Shown here piece after piece: positions 33,451 through 44,024 of a DNA stretch of 64,000 nucleotides (the stretch's first letter is position 1; every line of letters starts with the position of its first letter). Both the position numbers and the translations under genes were made by a program. Origin of the DNA: Streptomyces tanashiensis (lineage in GTDB: Bacteria > Actinomycetota > Actinomycetes > Streptomycetales > Streptomycetaceae); NCBI RefSeq assembly GCF_014648895.1, contig NZ_BMRZ01000007.1, forward strand, positions 186,001 to 250,000, written 5' to 3'. The notes below the pieces were generated by a model that was not told the DNA's origin, did no database searches, and saw nothing but the letters and a program-made list of their open reading frames with translations.

Positions 33451-33468
33451 GTCCGGGTGCACCCGGAC
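33451..33468. promoter_or_regulatory. Perfect 18-bp palindrome upstream of a membrane-protein gene
   Basis: GTCCGGGTGCACCCGGAC is exactly self-complementary. It ends 28 bases before the ATG at 33496, in the 5' untranslated region or promoter of that gene. It could be an operator or an RNA hairpin. The rest of the 250-base gap (33246-33450) must hold the promoter of the leader peptide/ssu operon; I see no clear -10/-35 pair there. Confidence 0.55.
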
Positions 33469-33495
33469 TGGTCGTTCACGACGGGGGGACAGGAC

Positions 33496-34632
33496 ATGAC
33501 GTACCGGCGCGCGGTGACACCCGCACTGATCGGTGGGCTGTTGCTCACCGCACTCCTGTGGTGGGCGGGTGCCAGTGCGGACGCGCTGCACCTGCCCGGC
33601 AGCGGCGGGACGCTGGGGCCCGAGGTGGTCGCCGAGCTCCAGCGCTGGCTGACCCCGTGGGCGTACGACCCCCCGTCCTTCCTCGACGCCGGTGCGGCGG
33701 TCTCCGGCTATGTCGGGGACACGGCGGGCGGCGACCGCCGGGACCACTACGCGGGGCTGTACACGACGGCGCTGCAGATACGGTTCGGCGCCCTGTTCGT
33801 CTTCTTCGTGCTCGGCGCGCTGCTCCTGATCCGCAGGCTGCCGCCGGTGCGCGGGCGCACGACCGCCGCGTTCCTCGCGCTGTGGGCCTGGGGCATGGTC
33901 GCCGGGGCGCTGGCGGTCACCGTGTCCGCGCCGTGGCTGATCGCCTCGACCGGGCACGGCAGTTACCGCTTCCTGCCCCAGCTGGCGAACGTGATCGCCT
34001 CCGGGCGGCAGCTCCCCGTGGTCGTCGCCCTCGTCGCGGCCGGAGCGGCCGTCCTGGTCGCACGGATCACCGCCGACGCCGCGGAACCCCTGCCCCGGAC
34101 GGACGTCCCGGCCCGCGCCGCACGCCGGGCCGCCACCGCGGGGACCGCCGTGATCGCGCTGTCCGCCGTCGTCCTCTCGTACCAGTCGGTCGCCGCCGCC
34201 CTCCAGACGTTCTCCCCGGACGGCGGACTCCTCGCCGAGCCGGGCGACCTGCTGCGCCAGTGGCTGCTGCTCGGCGCCTGGTCCGGCCCTGCGGGCGGCC
34301 CGCTCGGCGACTGGCTCCTCCACCGCGCCTCCGACGTCCTCCTGCTCGCCGTCGTCTGGTGGGCCCTGCGCCGGCTCCCCGGACTCCTCACCCGGGTCAC
34401 GCTCCCCGCCATGGCGGCCGGCACCGTCTGCGCCACCGTCCTCGGCCTCCTCGCGAGCCAGCTCCTCCGGATCGCGGTGGTCCAGACGGGCCCCCATCAG
34501 GGCCTCCTGTACTCCTCCGCCGGCCTCGGCAACGGCATCCCGGCCGCCCTCACCTTCGGACTCGTCGCCGGCGTCACCGCCACCACGGTCCTCCGGCTCT
34601 CCCTGCGCGGCGCGCCGGACCCCGCGCCCTAA
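33496..34632 (+). CDS. Polytopic membrane protein of unknown function
   Basis: A 378-residue integral membrane protein that I do not recognise. About seven or eight hydrophobic segments are visible: near 10-27, 98-117, 128-150, 178-197, 217-237, 280-297, 305-330 and 345-365. A long, polar outward loop (about 28-95) contains SFLDAGAAVSGYVGDTAGGD. The ATG at 33496 follows GGGGGA. The next gene (nitrobindin) starts 42 bases downstream on the same strand and may be co-transcribed. Confidence 0.8.
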   Translation: MTYRRAVTPALIGGLLLTALLWWAGASADALHLPGSGGTLGPEVVAELQRWLTPWAYDPPSFLDAGAAVSGYVGDTAGGDRRDHYAGLYTTALQIRFGALFVFFVLGALLLIRRLPPVRGRTTAAFLALWAWGMVAGALAVTVSAPWLIASTGHGSYRFLPQLANVIASGRQLPVVVALVAAGAAVLVARITADAAEPLPRTDVPARAARRAATAGTAVIALSAVVLSYQSVAAALQTFSPDGGLLAEPGDLLRQWLLLGAWSGPAGGPLGDWLLHRASDVLLLAVVWWALRRLPGLLTRVTLPAMAAGTVCATVLGLLASQLLRIAVVQTGPHQGLLYSSAGLGNGIPAALTFGLVAGVTATTVLRLSLRGAPDPAP

Positions 34633-34674
34633 GCTGCGGTGGACCACAGCCCCCGACCCCAGGAGCGCACCCCC

Positions 34675-35223
34675 ATGAACGACCGCGACCGGCGGCACCC
34701 GTACCCCGACGCCCTCCGGGCGGACGAGGCGCCCGCGCCGCACGCGCTGCTCGCCCCGGTGGCCGGACTGCTCGGGACCTGGGTGGGACGCGGGCGGGGC
34801 GGCTATCCGACGCTCGCCGAGGAGTTCGCGTACGAGCAGGAGGTGACCTTCAGCCATGACGGCCGCCCCTTCCTGCACTACGAGGCGCGGGCCTGGCTGA
34901 TCGACGAGGACGGCACCCCGCTCCGCCCGTCCGCCCGGGAGAGCGGCTGGTGGCGGCTGCAGCCCGAGGGCCGCGTGGAGGCGCTGATCACCCAGCCCAC
35001 CGGCATCGCGGAGATCGCCGTCGGCCGCGCGGACGGCACCGCCGTCGACCTCACCACCGACCAGGTCGCGCTCGCCCCCACCGCCAAGCAGGTCGACGCC
35101 ACCCGCCGTCGCTACACGCTGACCGGTGAGGACACCCTCGACTTCGTCCACGACCTCGCCGCGGTCGGCAGGCCGCTCCAGCACCACCTCGCGGTCCGGC
35201 TCCACCGCGAGAACCGGAACTGA
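34675..35223 (+). CDS. Nitrobindin-like heme-binding beta-barrel protein (FABP-like)
   Basis: A 182-residue protein of the THAP4/nitrobindin (FABP-like) family, beta-barrels that bind ferric heme and can isomerise peroxynitrite. The signature G-x-W-x-G-x-G is present at 34-40 (GTWVGRG), and the C-terminal HHLAVRL segment (His170-His171) supplies the probable heme-iron histidine. The ATG at 34675 has AGGAG about 9 bases upstream. It sits between a membrane protein and a peptidase gene, all on the plus strand. Heme binding is inferred from the family motif. Confidence 0.87.
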   Translation: MNDRDRRHPYPDALRADEAPAPHALLAPVAGLLGTWVGRGRGGYPTLAEEFAYEQEVTFSHDGRPFLHYEARAWLIDEDGTPLRPSARESGWWRLQPEGRVEALITQPTGIAEIAVGRADGTAVDLTTDQVALAPTAKQVDATRRRYTLTGEDTLDFVHDLAAVGRPLQHHLAVRLHRENRN

Positions 35224-35260
35224 GGCGGGCTCCCGGCGGCCGGGCCTGCACAATACGGGG

Positions 35261-37273
35261 GTGAGCGATGACGACCCGTACCTGTGGCTGGAAGACATCT
35301 CCGGCGAGGCCGCCCTCGCGTGGGTGGCCGAGCGGAACGCCGAGACGGCGGACGTGCTGGCCGCCGACGCCGGGTTCGCCCCGCTGAAGGCGCGCCTGAG
35401 GGAGGTGCTCGACGCCTCGGACCGCATCCCGTACACCGTGCGGCGCGGAGCGTTCCTCTACAACTTCTGGCGCGACGCCGAGCACGTGCGCGGGGTGTGG
35501 CGGCGCACGACCCTGGAGCAGTACCGCAAGGACGCACCCGAGTGGGAGGTGCTCCTCGACGTCGACGCGCTGGCGGCCGCCGAGGACGAGAAGTGGGTGT
35601 GGGACGGCGCGCGGGTGCGCCGTCCCGCCTACGACCGGGCCCTGGTCCGGCTGTCGCGGGACGGCGGCGACGCCGTCGTCGTCCGCGAATTCGACCTCAC
35701 CACGCGGGAGTTCGTCGCGGACGGCTTCGAGGTCCCCGAGGCGAAGACGCGCGTCGGCTGGATCGACGCCGACACCGTCTTCGTCGGCACGGACACCGGG
35801 CCCGGCTCGCTGACCGACTCCGGCTATCCGCGCACGGTCCGCCGCTGGCGGCGCGGCACGCCCCTCGACGAGTCCGAGCTCGTCTACGAGGCCGAGGACG
35901 CCGACGTGTCGGCCTGGGGCTACCGCGACGACACCCCCGGCTTCGAGCGGGACTTCGTCGGCCGCTCCCTGGACTTCTTCCGCAGCGAGACGTACCTCCT
36001 GGAGCCCGACGGCACGACCGTACGCATCGACGTCCCCGACGACGCCCTCGTCCACGCCCACCGCCGGCACCTGCTGGTCACCCTGAAGTCCGACTGGCTC
36101 GGGCAGCCCACCGGCTCCCTCCTCGCGTTCGACCTGGAGGCCTTCCTCGCCGGCGACCGCACCCACGAGGTGCTGTTCACCCCCGACGCGAGGACGGCCC
36201 TCGCCGGTCACTCCTGGACCCGCCACCACCTGATCCTGGAGACGATGCGGGACGTCAGCGCCCACATCGAGGTGCTCACCCCGGGCCGCGACGGCGCCGG
36301 CTGGACGCGTACCCCGCTCGTCGGCGTCCCGGCGCTGTCCGCCGTCGGCGTCGTGGACACGGATCCGGACGTCTCCGACGAGTACTTCCTCGACGTGTCC
36401 GGCTTCCTCCAGCCCTCCAGTCTCCACCGCGGGCACATCGGAGGCGACACGGAGGTCCTCAAGCAGGCCCCGGACCGCTTCGACACCGCCGGCCTCACCG
36501 TCGCGCAGTACTTCGCGACCTCTCCCGACGGCACCCGCGTGCCGTACTTCGTCATCGGCCCCGACCACGCCGCCACCGGCCCCGGCCCCACCCTGCTCTA
36601 CGGCTACGGCGGCTTCGAGGTCTCCCTCACCCCCTACTACGGCGCCGTCACCGGCCGGGCGTGGCTGGAGGGCGGCGGCACGTACGTCATCGCGAACATC
36701 CGGGGCGGCGGCGAGTACGGACCGGACTGGCACCAGGCCGCGCTGGGCGCCGACCGGCCGCGCGCCTTCGAGGACTTCGCGGCCGTCGCCGAGGACCTCG
36801 TCGCGCGGGGCATCACCACCCCGGACCGGCTCGGCGCCTCGGGCGGCAGCAACGGCGGCCTGCTCATGGGCGCGATGCTCACCCGCCGGCCGGAGCTGTT
36901 CGGCGCGATCGTCGCGCAGGTCCCGCTGCTCGACATGACCCGCTTCCACAAACTCCTCGCGGGAGCGTCCTGGATCGCCGAGTACGGCGACCCGGACGAC
37001 GCGACCGACCTCGCCCACCTGCGCGCACTGTCCCCGTACCACCGCCTCACGGCCGACCGGACCTATCCGCCGGTGCTCCTGATGACCTCCACCCGCGACG
37101 ACCGCGTCCACCCCGGGCACGCGCGCAAGGCGGCGGCGCGGCTGCGGGAACTCGGCCATCCGGTGCTGTTCCACGAGAACACCGGCGGCGGCCACGCGGG
37201 CGCCGGCGACAACGAACAGGCCGCCCACAACAGCGCCCTCGTGCACACCTTCCTGCGGCGGCACCTCACCTGA
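35261..37273 (+). CDS. Prolyl oligopeptidase (S9A family)
   Basis: A 670-residue cytosolic serine peptidase that cleaves short proline-containing peptides. An N-terminal beta-propeller (about 60-400) precedes the alpha/beta-hydrolase domain. The catalytic serine is Ser530 in GGSNGG, the acid Asp613 or Asp614 in RDDRVHP, and the histidine His645 in GGGHAGA. No signal peptide is present. The GTG start at 35261 lies about 7 bases after a -10-like CACAAT, so the message is probably leaderless. Its stop is only 3 bases from the stop of the convergent regulator. Confidence 0.93.
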   Translation: MSDDDPYLWLEDISGEAALAWVAERNAETADVLAADAGFAPLKARLREVLDASDRIPYTVRRGAFLYNFWRDAEHVRGVWRRTTLEQYRKDAPEWEVLLDVDALAAAEDEKWVWDGARVRRPAYDRALVRLSRDGGDAVVVREFDLTTREFVADGFEVPEAKTRVGWIDADTVFVGTDTGPGSLTDSGYPRTVRRWRRGTPLDESELVYEAEDADVSAWGYRDDTPGFERDFVGRSLDFFRSETYLLEPDGTTVRIDVPDDALVHAHRRHLLVTLKSDWLGQPTGSLLAFDLEAFLAGDRTHEVLFTPDARTALAGHSWTRHHLILETMRDVSAHIEVLTPGRDGAGWTRTPLVGVPALSAVGVVDTDPDVSDEYFLDVSGFLQPSSLHRGHIGGDTEVLKQAPDRFDTAGLTVAQYFATSPDGTRVPYFVIGPDHAATGPGPTLLYGYGGFEVSLTPYYGAVTGRAWLEGGGTYVIANIRGGGEYGPDWHQAALGADRPRAFEDFAAVAEDLVARGITTPDRLGASGGSNGGLLMGAMLTRRPELFGAIVAQVPLLDMTRFHKLLAGASWIAEYGDPDDATDLAHLRALSPYHRLTADRTYPPVLLMTSTRDDRVHPGHARKAAARLRELGHPVLFHENTGGGHAGAGDNEQAAHNSALVHTFLRRHLT

Positions 37274-37276
37274 GCC

Positions 37277-38275
37277 TCAGAGCCACCCCTGGCGCTGCGC
37301 CTGCAGCGCCATCTGGAAACGGCTCGTGGCGCCGAGCCGGGCCATGAGGACCTGGATCCGGCGGAAGAGCGTCCGACGGCTGACCCCGATCTCCCGGGCG
37401 ATGACGTCGTCGCTCGCGCCGCCCGCGAGCAGCCACAGCAGCCGGCGGTCGGCGGGCAGCAGCCCGGCGGGCAGCACGCCCGCCGGGCGGGCCGTGCGGC
37501 CGTGGAACGGAAGCGCGCCCTGCCAGGTCTGCTCGAACAGGGCGATGAGCGCGGAGAGGAGCCCGCACGGCTGCACGACCAGCATCGTGTTGTGCACGTC
37601 GGCCTCCTTGATCGACAGCGACACCAGCGCGTACGCCTCGTCGATGATCATGAGCTTGACCGGCAGCTGCGGCAGCACCCGGGCCTGTTCGCCCGCCTCG
37701 ATGCACGGCTCGATGACCGTCCGCATCTTGTCCGGGTGCTCCAGCGACGCCTGCGAGTAGATGACCCGCTGCGTCACCCCCCGGGCCAGCGTCGCCAGCG
37801 CGTCGTCGGTCGAGCCCGGGATGTGCGTGTACGGGGGCGTGTCGAACTGCCGGATCTGCTCGCGGGCACTGCCCCAGGCCTGCCGGCTCCGGGGCCCGAT
37901 CGCGTCGCCGGTGACGACCTCGACGAGATCGTCGTTGTACGCGGCGAGCCGCTGCCGCCGGAACGACTCGAAGGCGCCGCCGACGGTGATCCGCGACTCG
38001 TCGAGCTCGGCCGCCCGGTGCCGCCCCAGGATCTCCAGGCCCGCGGCCGGAGGCACCGGGGCCACCAGGTCCGGGCCCTGCGCCGCCGGACTCGCCAGGC
38101 CCGCGTCGACCAGTTCGCCGTACGCCGCCGACAGCTCGGCACCGCCGAGACCGGCGGCGTCACCGATGGCGCTCAGCGGCGCGGGACCGAGCTCCAGGAG
38201 CCGGATGTAGACCCGGCGGGCCTCGTCCCCGATCCCCAGGAACCGGAGCGCCTCACTGAGCTTCTCGTTCGCCAT
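37277..38275 (-). CDS. TrmB/LuxR-type transcriptional regulator
   Basis: A 332-residue regulator with a TrmB-like winged helix at the N-terminus (about 1-65: YIRLLELGPAPLSAIGDAAG) and a LuxR-type helix-turn-helix at the C-terminus (about 280-325: SDDVIAREIGVSRRTLFRRI). The middle part resembles the phospholipase-D-like fold found in this class. Streptomyces genomes hold many such proteins and most are uncharacterised. The ATG at 38275 and an ATG at 38284 are both possible starts. It is divergent from the aminopeptidase gene. Confidence 0.85.
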   Translation of the reverse strand: MANEKLSEALRFLGIGDEARRVYIRLLELGPAPLSAIGDAAGLGGAELSAAYGELVDAGLASPAAQGPDLVAPVPPAAGLEILGRHRAAELDESRITVGGAFESFRRQRLAAYNDDLVEVVTGDAIGPRSRQAWGSAREQIRQFDTPPYTHIPGSTDDALATLARGVTQRVIYSQASLEHPDKMRTVIEPCIEAGEQARVLPQLPVKLMIIDEAYALVSLSIKEADVHNTMLVVQPCGLLSALIALFEQTWQGALPFHGRTARPAGVLPAGLLPADRRLLWLLAGGASDDVIAREIGVSRRTLFRRIQVLMARLGATSRFQMALQAQRQGWL

Positions 38276-38435
38276 GGACCGCATTATCGGCCCGCCGGGG
38301 GAGCCCTCGCCGCCCGGGGTGTGGCCGATCCGTGCCACTGACCGATCCGGGCACCGGGCGGGCCCGGCGCGGAGTACCGTCCGGATGCCGCCGACGACCG
38401 GCGGCCGAGAACGTACCCGGAAGAAGGTGCAGGAC

Positions 38436-39848
<1,413 letters not shown>

Positions 39849-39863
39849 GACCCCACCGTTCCG

Positions 39864-39906
39864 CACGAGGGTCGTCCGCGTGATGTCACGCGGACGGCCC
39901 CTCGTG
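39864..39906 (+). terminator. Long hairpin terminator
   Basis: Arms of 20 and 21 bases (39864-39883 and 39886-39906) pair with a single bulge around a two-base loop, 16 bases after the aminopeptidase stop. Confidence 0.85.
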
Positions 39907-39956
39907 TTGCCCCTGAGTTCGCCCGGTCGTCCCGTCGGGCGGGGATCGTGGGGCGA

Positions 39957-41225
39957 ATGGGTCGAAGGGTGACGGCAGGGGGACCTGCGGGACGGGTGAC
40001 CGCGGGCGGTCTCCGGCTGCTCGTCCTGCCGGTCGTGGGGCTCGTCCTCGCGGGGCTGGGCGTCGCGGGATCCGGCTCGGATGACCCCGGACCGCCGGGG
40101 GCGAGGGCCGGGTGCGAGGCGTCGGTCCCGTACACCGCCGGCGTGGGCGGCTACGCGAACTACCGCATTCCCGCGGTCGTGCGGACCCCTGCCGGGACCG
40201 TGCTCGCCTTCGCCGAGGGGCGGACCGGCGGGGCAGGGGACAGCGGCGACATCGACATCGTGGTGCGGCGGTCCGACGACGGAGGCTGCGCCTGGGGGCC
40301 GTTGCTCGTCGTGGCCGACGGGCACGGTGACACGCGCGGGAACCCCGCACCGGTCGTGGATCCCCGCTCGGGCGACGTGGTGCTGCTCAGCTCGTACAAC
40401 GGCGCGGAGGCGACGGAGGGGCGGATCCTGCGCGGAGGGGTCCCCGAGGCGCGCGGCCGCCGGGTGTTCGTCCAGCGCAGCGCGGACGACGGACGGACCT
40501 TCTCCGCTCCGAGGGAGATCACCGCGCGCGTGAAGAAGCCCGGATGGCGCTGGTACGCCACCGGACCGGGCCACGCCCTCGCCCTCACCCGGGGCCCGCA
40601 CGCCGGGCGGCTCGTCGTGCCCGCGAACCACTCGGCGGCGCCGCCCCCGGGATCCACGGACACCGGCGAGGAGCCCCGGTACTACGGGGCGCACGCCCTC
40701 ACCAGCGACGACGGCGGCCGGACCTGGTCTCTCGGCTACGTGGACGACACGTACGACGGGTTCGTCAACGCCAACGAGTCCACGGCGGCCGAACTCCCCG
40801 ACGGAAGCCTGTACCTCAGCTCCCGTGACCAGCTGGGGACGAGTCCCGGCAACCGCGCGGACGCCTCCTCGGACGACGGCGGAGCGAGCCTCGACCGCCC
40901 CTTCGCGCCCCAGCGCGCCCTGGACCGCGTACCCGTGGTGCAGGGCAGCCTCCTGTACGTGGGCGGCCGTGACGGGGTCCTGCTGTTCTCGGCCCCCTCG
41001 GTGCCGGACGCCCGCGCGGAGCCGGCCCTCTGGAGGAGTACGGACGGCGGGCGGACCTTCGCGAAGGCGCTGACCGTGTCCGGGAGGAGGGCCGCCTACT
41101 CGGACCTGGTGGCGCTGGACGCCGCGACGACCGGCCTCCTCCACGAGACCGGGACGAGGAGCCCGTACGAGACCGTGGAGTTCCGCCGCATTCCGACGGC
41201 GGCGCTCATGGGCGGCGCGCGATAG
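39957..41225 (+). CDS. Secreted or membrane-anchored sialidase (GH33)
   Basis: Exo-alpha-sialidase that removes terminal sialic acids. After an Arg-rich start and a hydrophobic segment (about 20-40; signal peptide or anchor) comes a six-bladed propeller. The YRIP motif (first arginine of the triad) is in ANYRIPAVV. Asp-boxes are SDDGGCAW, SADDGRTFS, SDDGGRTWS and STDGGRTF. The catalytic glutamate is probably in ANESTAAELPDG, the second arginine in YLSSRDQ and the tyrosine in AAYSDLVAL. About 422 residues. The start is uncertain: ATG 39957 and GTG 39948 (better ribosome site) are both possible. Confidence 0.88.
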   Translation: MGRRVTAGGPAGRVTAGGLRLLVLPVVGLVLAGLGVAGSGSDDPGPPGARAGCEASVPYTAGVGGYANYRIPAVVRTPAGTVLAFAEGRTGGAGDSGDIDIVVRRSDDGGCAWGPLLVVADGHGDTRGNPAPVVDPRSGDVVLLSSYNGAEATEGRILRGGVPEARGRRVFVQRSADDGRTFSAPREITARVKKPGWRWYATGPGHALALTRGPHAGRLVVPANHSAAPPPGSTDTGEEPRYYGAHALTSDDGGRTWSLGYVDDTYDGFVNANESTAAELPDGSLYLSSRDQLGTSPGNRADASSDDGGASLDRPFAPQRALDRVPVVQGSLLYVGGRDGVLLFSAPSVPDARAEPALWRSTDGGRTFAKALTVSGRRAAYSDLVALDAATTGLLHETGTRSPYETVEFRRIPTAALMGGAR

Positions 41226-41234
41226 CGGCACCGG

Positions 41235-41252
41235 CCGCACGCGCGCGTGCGG
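41235..41252 (+). terminator. Palindromic hairpin after the sialidase gene
   Basis: CCGCACGCGCGCGTGCGG is a perfect 18-bp palindrome 10 bases after the sialidase stop. The rest of the space to the next gene (41253-41418) shows no other clear site apart from two GGAG ribosome sites. Confidence 0.65.
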
Positions 41253-41418
41253 AGGGGGCGCCGCTCCGTACACAGGTCCGGTCCACGCGCGTCCGAACGA
41301 GAGAAAGAGGGCCGGATGTTCACCGATTCAGGTGACAGCGGTCGAGGCGAAACGTCCCTCCCGACGGCGGGGCGGCCACGCTCGACGTGACACATGGAGC
41401 CACCCTGTGGAGCGTTCG

Positions 41419-41829
41419 ATGCAGCTGATCCCCCGTCATGACCCGTACCTCGACGTCCGCTCGACCGGCGGTCGCACGGTCGCGGCCCTCCGGGGCGAGC
41501 TCGACCTCGTCCTGGTGCGGCACCTGCGGCCCGAGCTCGACGCCCTCGTCCGGGAGTCCGACGACCTGACCGTCGACATCCGGCGCCTCACCTTCTGCGA
41601 CGCCACCGGCCTCGGACTCCTCGCCCACTGCGCCGGGCGCATGCACCGGCGCGGGGCGCGCTGGCGGCTCGTCTGCGACCAGCCGTGGATCCTGCGCCTG
41701 ATCAGACTGACCGAGCTGAGCGACCTGCTCCGCCCCGAGGACGGGACGCCGTACCCCGCTCAGCCGGACGCGCTCGGCCCGGTGGTTCCGCTTCCGGCCG
41801 AGCCCGGGGTGACGAGACCCGTCTCGTAG
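41419..41829 (+). CDS. STAS-domain anti-sigma-factor antagonist
   Basis: A 136-residue single STAS domain of the SpoIIAA/RsbV type, which frees a sigma factor by binding its anti-sigma kinase when unphosphorylated. The phosphorylation loop reads CDATGLGLL, with threonine in place of the usual serine. A Pro-rich tail of about 30 residues follows the domain. ATG 41419 (GGAG 6 bases ahead) and GTG 41407 (GGAG 7 bases ahead) are equally plausible starts. No partner anti-sigma gene is adjacent. Its 3' end overlaps the convergent response-regulator gene by 70 bases. Confidence 0.88.
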   Translation: MQLIPRHDPYLDVRSTGGRTVAALRGELDLVLVRHLRPELDALVRESDDLTVDIRRLTFCDATGLGLLAHCAGRMHRRGARWRLVCDQPWILRLIRLTELSDLLRPEDGTPYPAQPDALGPVVPLPAEPGVTRPVS

Positions 41830-42479
41830 GCCGCGATCACCGCCTGGGCCCGGTCGCGCAGCCGGAGCTTCTGGAGAATGCGGGCCACGTGCGTCTTCAC
41901 CGTCGCCTCGCTCAGCCGGAAGCGCGCCGCCAGTTCGGCGTTGGTGTGGCCGCGCGCCAGGGCCTCCAGGACCTCCAGCTCGCGCGGCGTGAGCGTGGCC
42001 AGTTCGCGGTGCGGGGCGGTCGCCGGCCGGCCCGCTCCCGTACCGGTCGCGGCGAAGCGCTCCACCAGGCGGCGGGTAATCGCCGGGGCGAGCAGGGCGT
42101 CCCCGGAGCGGACGAGCCGGACCGCCGCCGTCAGGTGCTCGGGGGTGACGTCCTTGAGCAGGAAGCCGCTCGCGCCCGCCGCGAGCGCCGCGTACACGTA
42201 CTGGTCGAGGTCGTACGTGGTGAGGACGACGATCCTCGGCGGCGCCGTCTCGTCCGCGAGGATGCGCCGCGTGGCCTCCAGGCCGTCCGTGCCCGGCATC
42301 CGGATGTCCATCAGGACCACGTCCGGCCGGGTCCTGCGGACCGCCGCCACCGCCGCGTCGCCGTCGGCGGCCTCCGCGACCACGTCGATGCCGTCGGCGG
42401 CGAGGATCATCCGGAAACCGGTCCGCACCAACGCCTGGTCGTCGACGATCACCACGCGCGGAGCGCCGGCCACGGTCAC
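41760..42479 (-). CDS. NarL/LuxR-type response regulator
   Basis: A 239-residue regulator: receiver domain with the acidic pair VDDQ, phosphorylated Asp in VVLMDIRMPG, and switch residues Thr (LTTY) and Lys (LLKD), then a LuxR-type DNA-binding domain (LTPRELEVLEALARGHTNAE, then LAARFRLSEATVKTHV). The GTG start at 42479 has GGGAGG upstream and overlaps the kinase stop (GTGA), so the two are coupled and form a two-component system. The divergent MacB-like transporter 1.5 kb upstream is the likely target. Confidence 0.94.
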   Translation of the reverse strand: MTVAGAPRVVIVDDQALVRTGFRMILAADGIDVVAEAADGDAAVAAVRRTRPDVVLMDIRMPGTDGLEATRRILADETAPPRIVVLTTYDLDQYVYAALAAGASGFLLKDVTPEHLTAAVRLVRSGDALLAPAITRRLVERFAATGTGAGRPATAPHRELATLTPRELEVLEALARGHTNAELAARFRLSEATVKTHVARILQKLRLRDRAQAVIAAYETGLVTPGSAGSGTTGPSASG

Positions 42480-43780
42480 GGAACCTCCCACGGAATCACC
42501 GCACGGACCCGGTACCCGCCGTGCGGGCGGCTGCCCGCGTCGAGCGTACCGCCGTACACCGCGAGCCGTGCCCGCAGTCCCGGCAGCCCGCGGCCGCCGC
42601 CCGGCTCCGCCGTCCGCGGCCGGCGCCCGCCCGTGTCGGACACCTCCACCCGCAGCCGGTCCTCCCCGTACTCCACCGTCACCGACACGCACGCGCCCTC
42701 CGCGTGCCTCACCGCGTTCGTCAGCGCCTCCTGCACCACCCGGTACGCGGCGAGGTCGACACCCGCGGGCAGCTCCACCCGTGCGCCCCGCACCTCCACC
42801 TCCACCGGCACCCCCGAGGCGCGCACCCGGTCCGTCAGCTCCGTCAGCCGGTCCAGGCCGGGCTGCGGGGCGAGCTCCACGTCGACGGCAGGATCGGGAC
42901 CGTCCACCGCCATCGTGAGCAGCCCCATCACGTGCCGCAGCTCCGACAGAGCCGTCCGCCCGGCCGCCTCCACCGCGAGCATCGCCTCCCGGGCCTGATC
43001 GGGGGAGGTGGCGAGGACCGTGCGCGCCGCACCGGCCTGAATCGTCATCATGCTCACGTTGTGGGTGACGACGTCGTGCAGCTCCCGGGCGATCCGGGCG
43101 CGCTCGGCCTCCACGGCCCGGCGCAGCGCCGCCTCCTGTTCCGCGCGCAGCGCCCGCTCCCGCTGCCGCCACAGATGGACGCCGTGCGAGGCGAGGGCGA
43201 GCGGGAGCAGGACGAGGACGGGCACCAGGTCGCTGTCGACGTCCGGGACCAGCGGGAAGACCGCGTAGAGCAGGACCCCGGCCAGCAGCGAGGCCGCCAC
43301 GGACCTGCGGTGCGGGCTGTACATCGCCGCGCTGTACGCCGCGACGAGCCCCGAGGCGAACGTGACCCGCGTGGCGTCGTCGGCGGCGTCCCCGAGGTGG
43401 AGGACCACCGCGGCGACCGTCACCACCCAGTACACGGACAGCGGGAAGCGGCGCCGCAGCACCAGCGGCAGCGCGGTCAGCACCACCGCGACCGCCTCCC
43501 AGGCCTCCACCGGCGGCAGCACGTGCTCCACGGCCGGCACCGGGCGCGGGCCCGCCGGAACGCCCGGCAGGTCCGGGGGCGCGGGCGGCGTCGGGAGCTG
43601 CCCCGGCACCGGCGTCTTCGCCCCGGCCAGATCGGGCCGCAGCTCCACGTACGCGCGGTTCAGGTTCCCGACGATCGTGGCGACCGCCAGCGACAGCGCG
43701 AGCAGCCCGTCGGCCACCCACGCCCAACGGGACAGCGGGGGCGGCGCGCCGATGGCCCGCGACCCGCGCACCCGGCCCAT
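42476..43780 (-). CDS. Sensor histidine kinase (HisKA_3 type)
   Basis: A 434-residue membrane kinase. Several hydrophobic segments (about 20-40 and 90-200) flank a Pro-rich outward loop (LPTPPAPPDLPGVPAGPRPV). The phosphorylated histidine lies in ARELHDVVTHNVSMM, and the ATP-binding domain has the N-box EALTNAVRHA and a G-box DTGGRRPR and GRGLPGLRARL. The ATG at 43780 is preferred because GAGGA sits just upstream; a GTG at 43801 is in frame. It likely phosphorylates the overlapping response regulator. It is divergent from an ABC transporter, the pattern of envelope-stress or antimicrobial-peptide sensing modules. Confidence 0.92.
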   Translation of the reverse strand: MGRVRGSRAIGAPPPLSRWAWVADGLLALSLAVATIVGNLNRAYVELRPDLAGAKTPVPGQLPTPPAPPDLPGVPAGPRPVPAVEHVLPPVEAWEAVAVVLTALPLVLRRRFPLSVYWVVTVAAVVLHLGDAADDATRVTFASGLVAAYSAAMYSPHRRSVAASLLAGVLLYAVFPLVPDVDSDLVPVLVLLPLALASHGVHLWRQRERALRAEQEAALRRAVEAERARIARELHDVVTHNVSMMTIQAGAARTVLATSPDQAREAMLAVEAAGRTALSELRHVMGLLTMAVDGPDPAVDVELAPQPGLDRLTELTDRVRASGVPVEVEVRGARVELPAGVDLAAYRVVQEALTNAVRHAEGACVSVTVEYGEDRLRVEVSDTGGRRPRTAEPGGGRGLPGLRARLAVYGGTLDAGSRPHGGYRVRAVIPWEVP

Positions 43781-44024
43781 GAATTCCTCGTACCTGCTCA
43801 CCGGGGCAGTGTGCCAAGCGTGCCCGCCGGGGCGAATCGGCCCGCAGGACCAGGGCACCGTCCGCGCGGTGTACATCGCGCGGATGACCCGCCCGCGCCT
43901 CCGCCGCACACGGTACGGATCTTCGCCACCGCGGCCGACGCGCCGCCGGGCTGGCCGCTCCTAGCGTCGGCCGTGGCCCGGCCGGCCCCGACCGCACATC
44001 CCGACCCCAGCCCTGGAGGGCCCC

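Noticed and set aside
41316..41390. 24-codon open frame upstream of the STAS gene, with a GAGGG-like site
   Set aside because: The peptide (polar, MFTDSGDSGRG start) shows no hydrophobic or leader-peptide features, and the stretch is probably the 5' untranslated region of the STAS gene.
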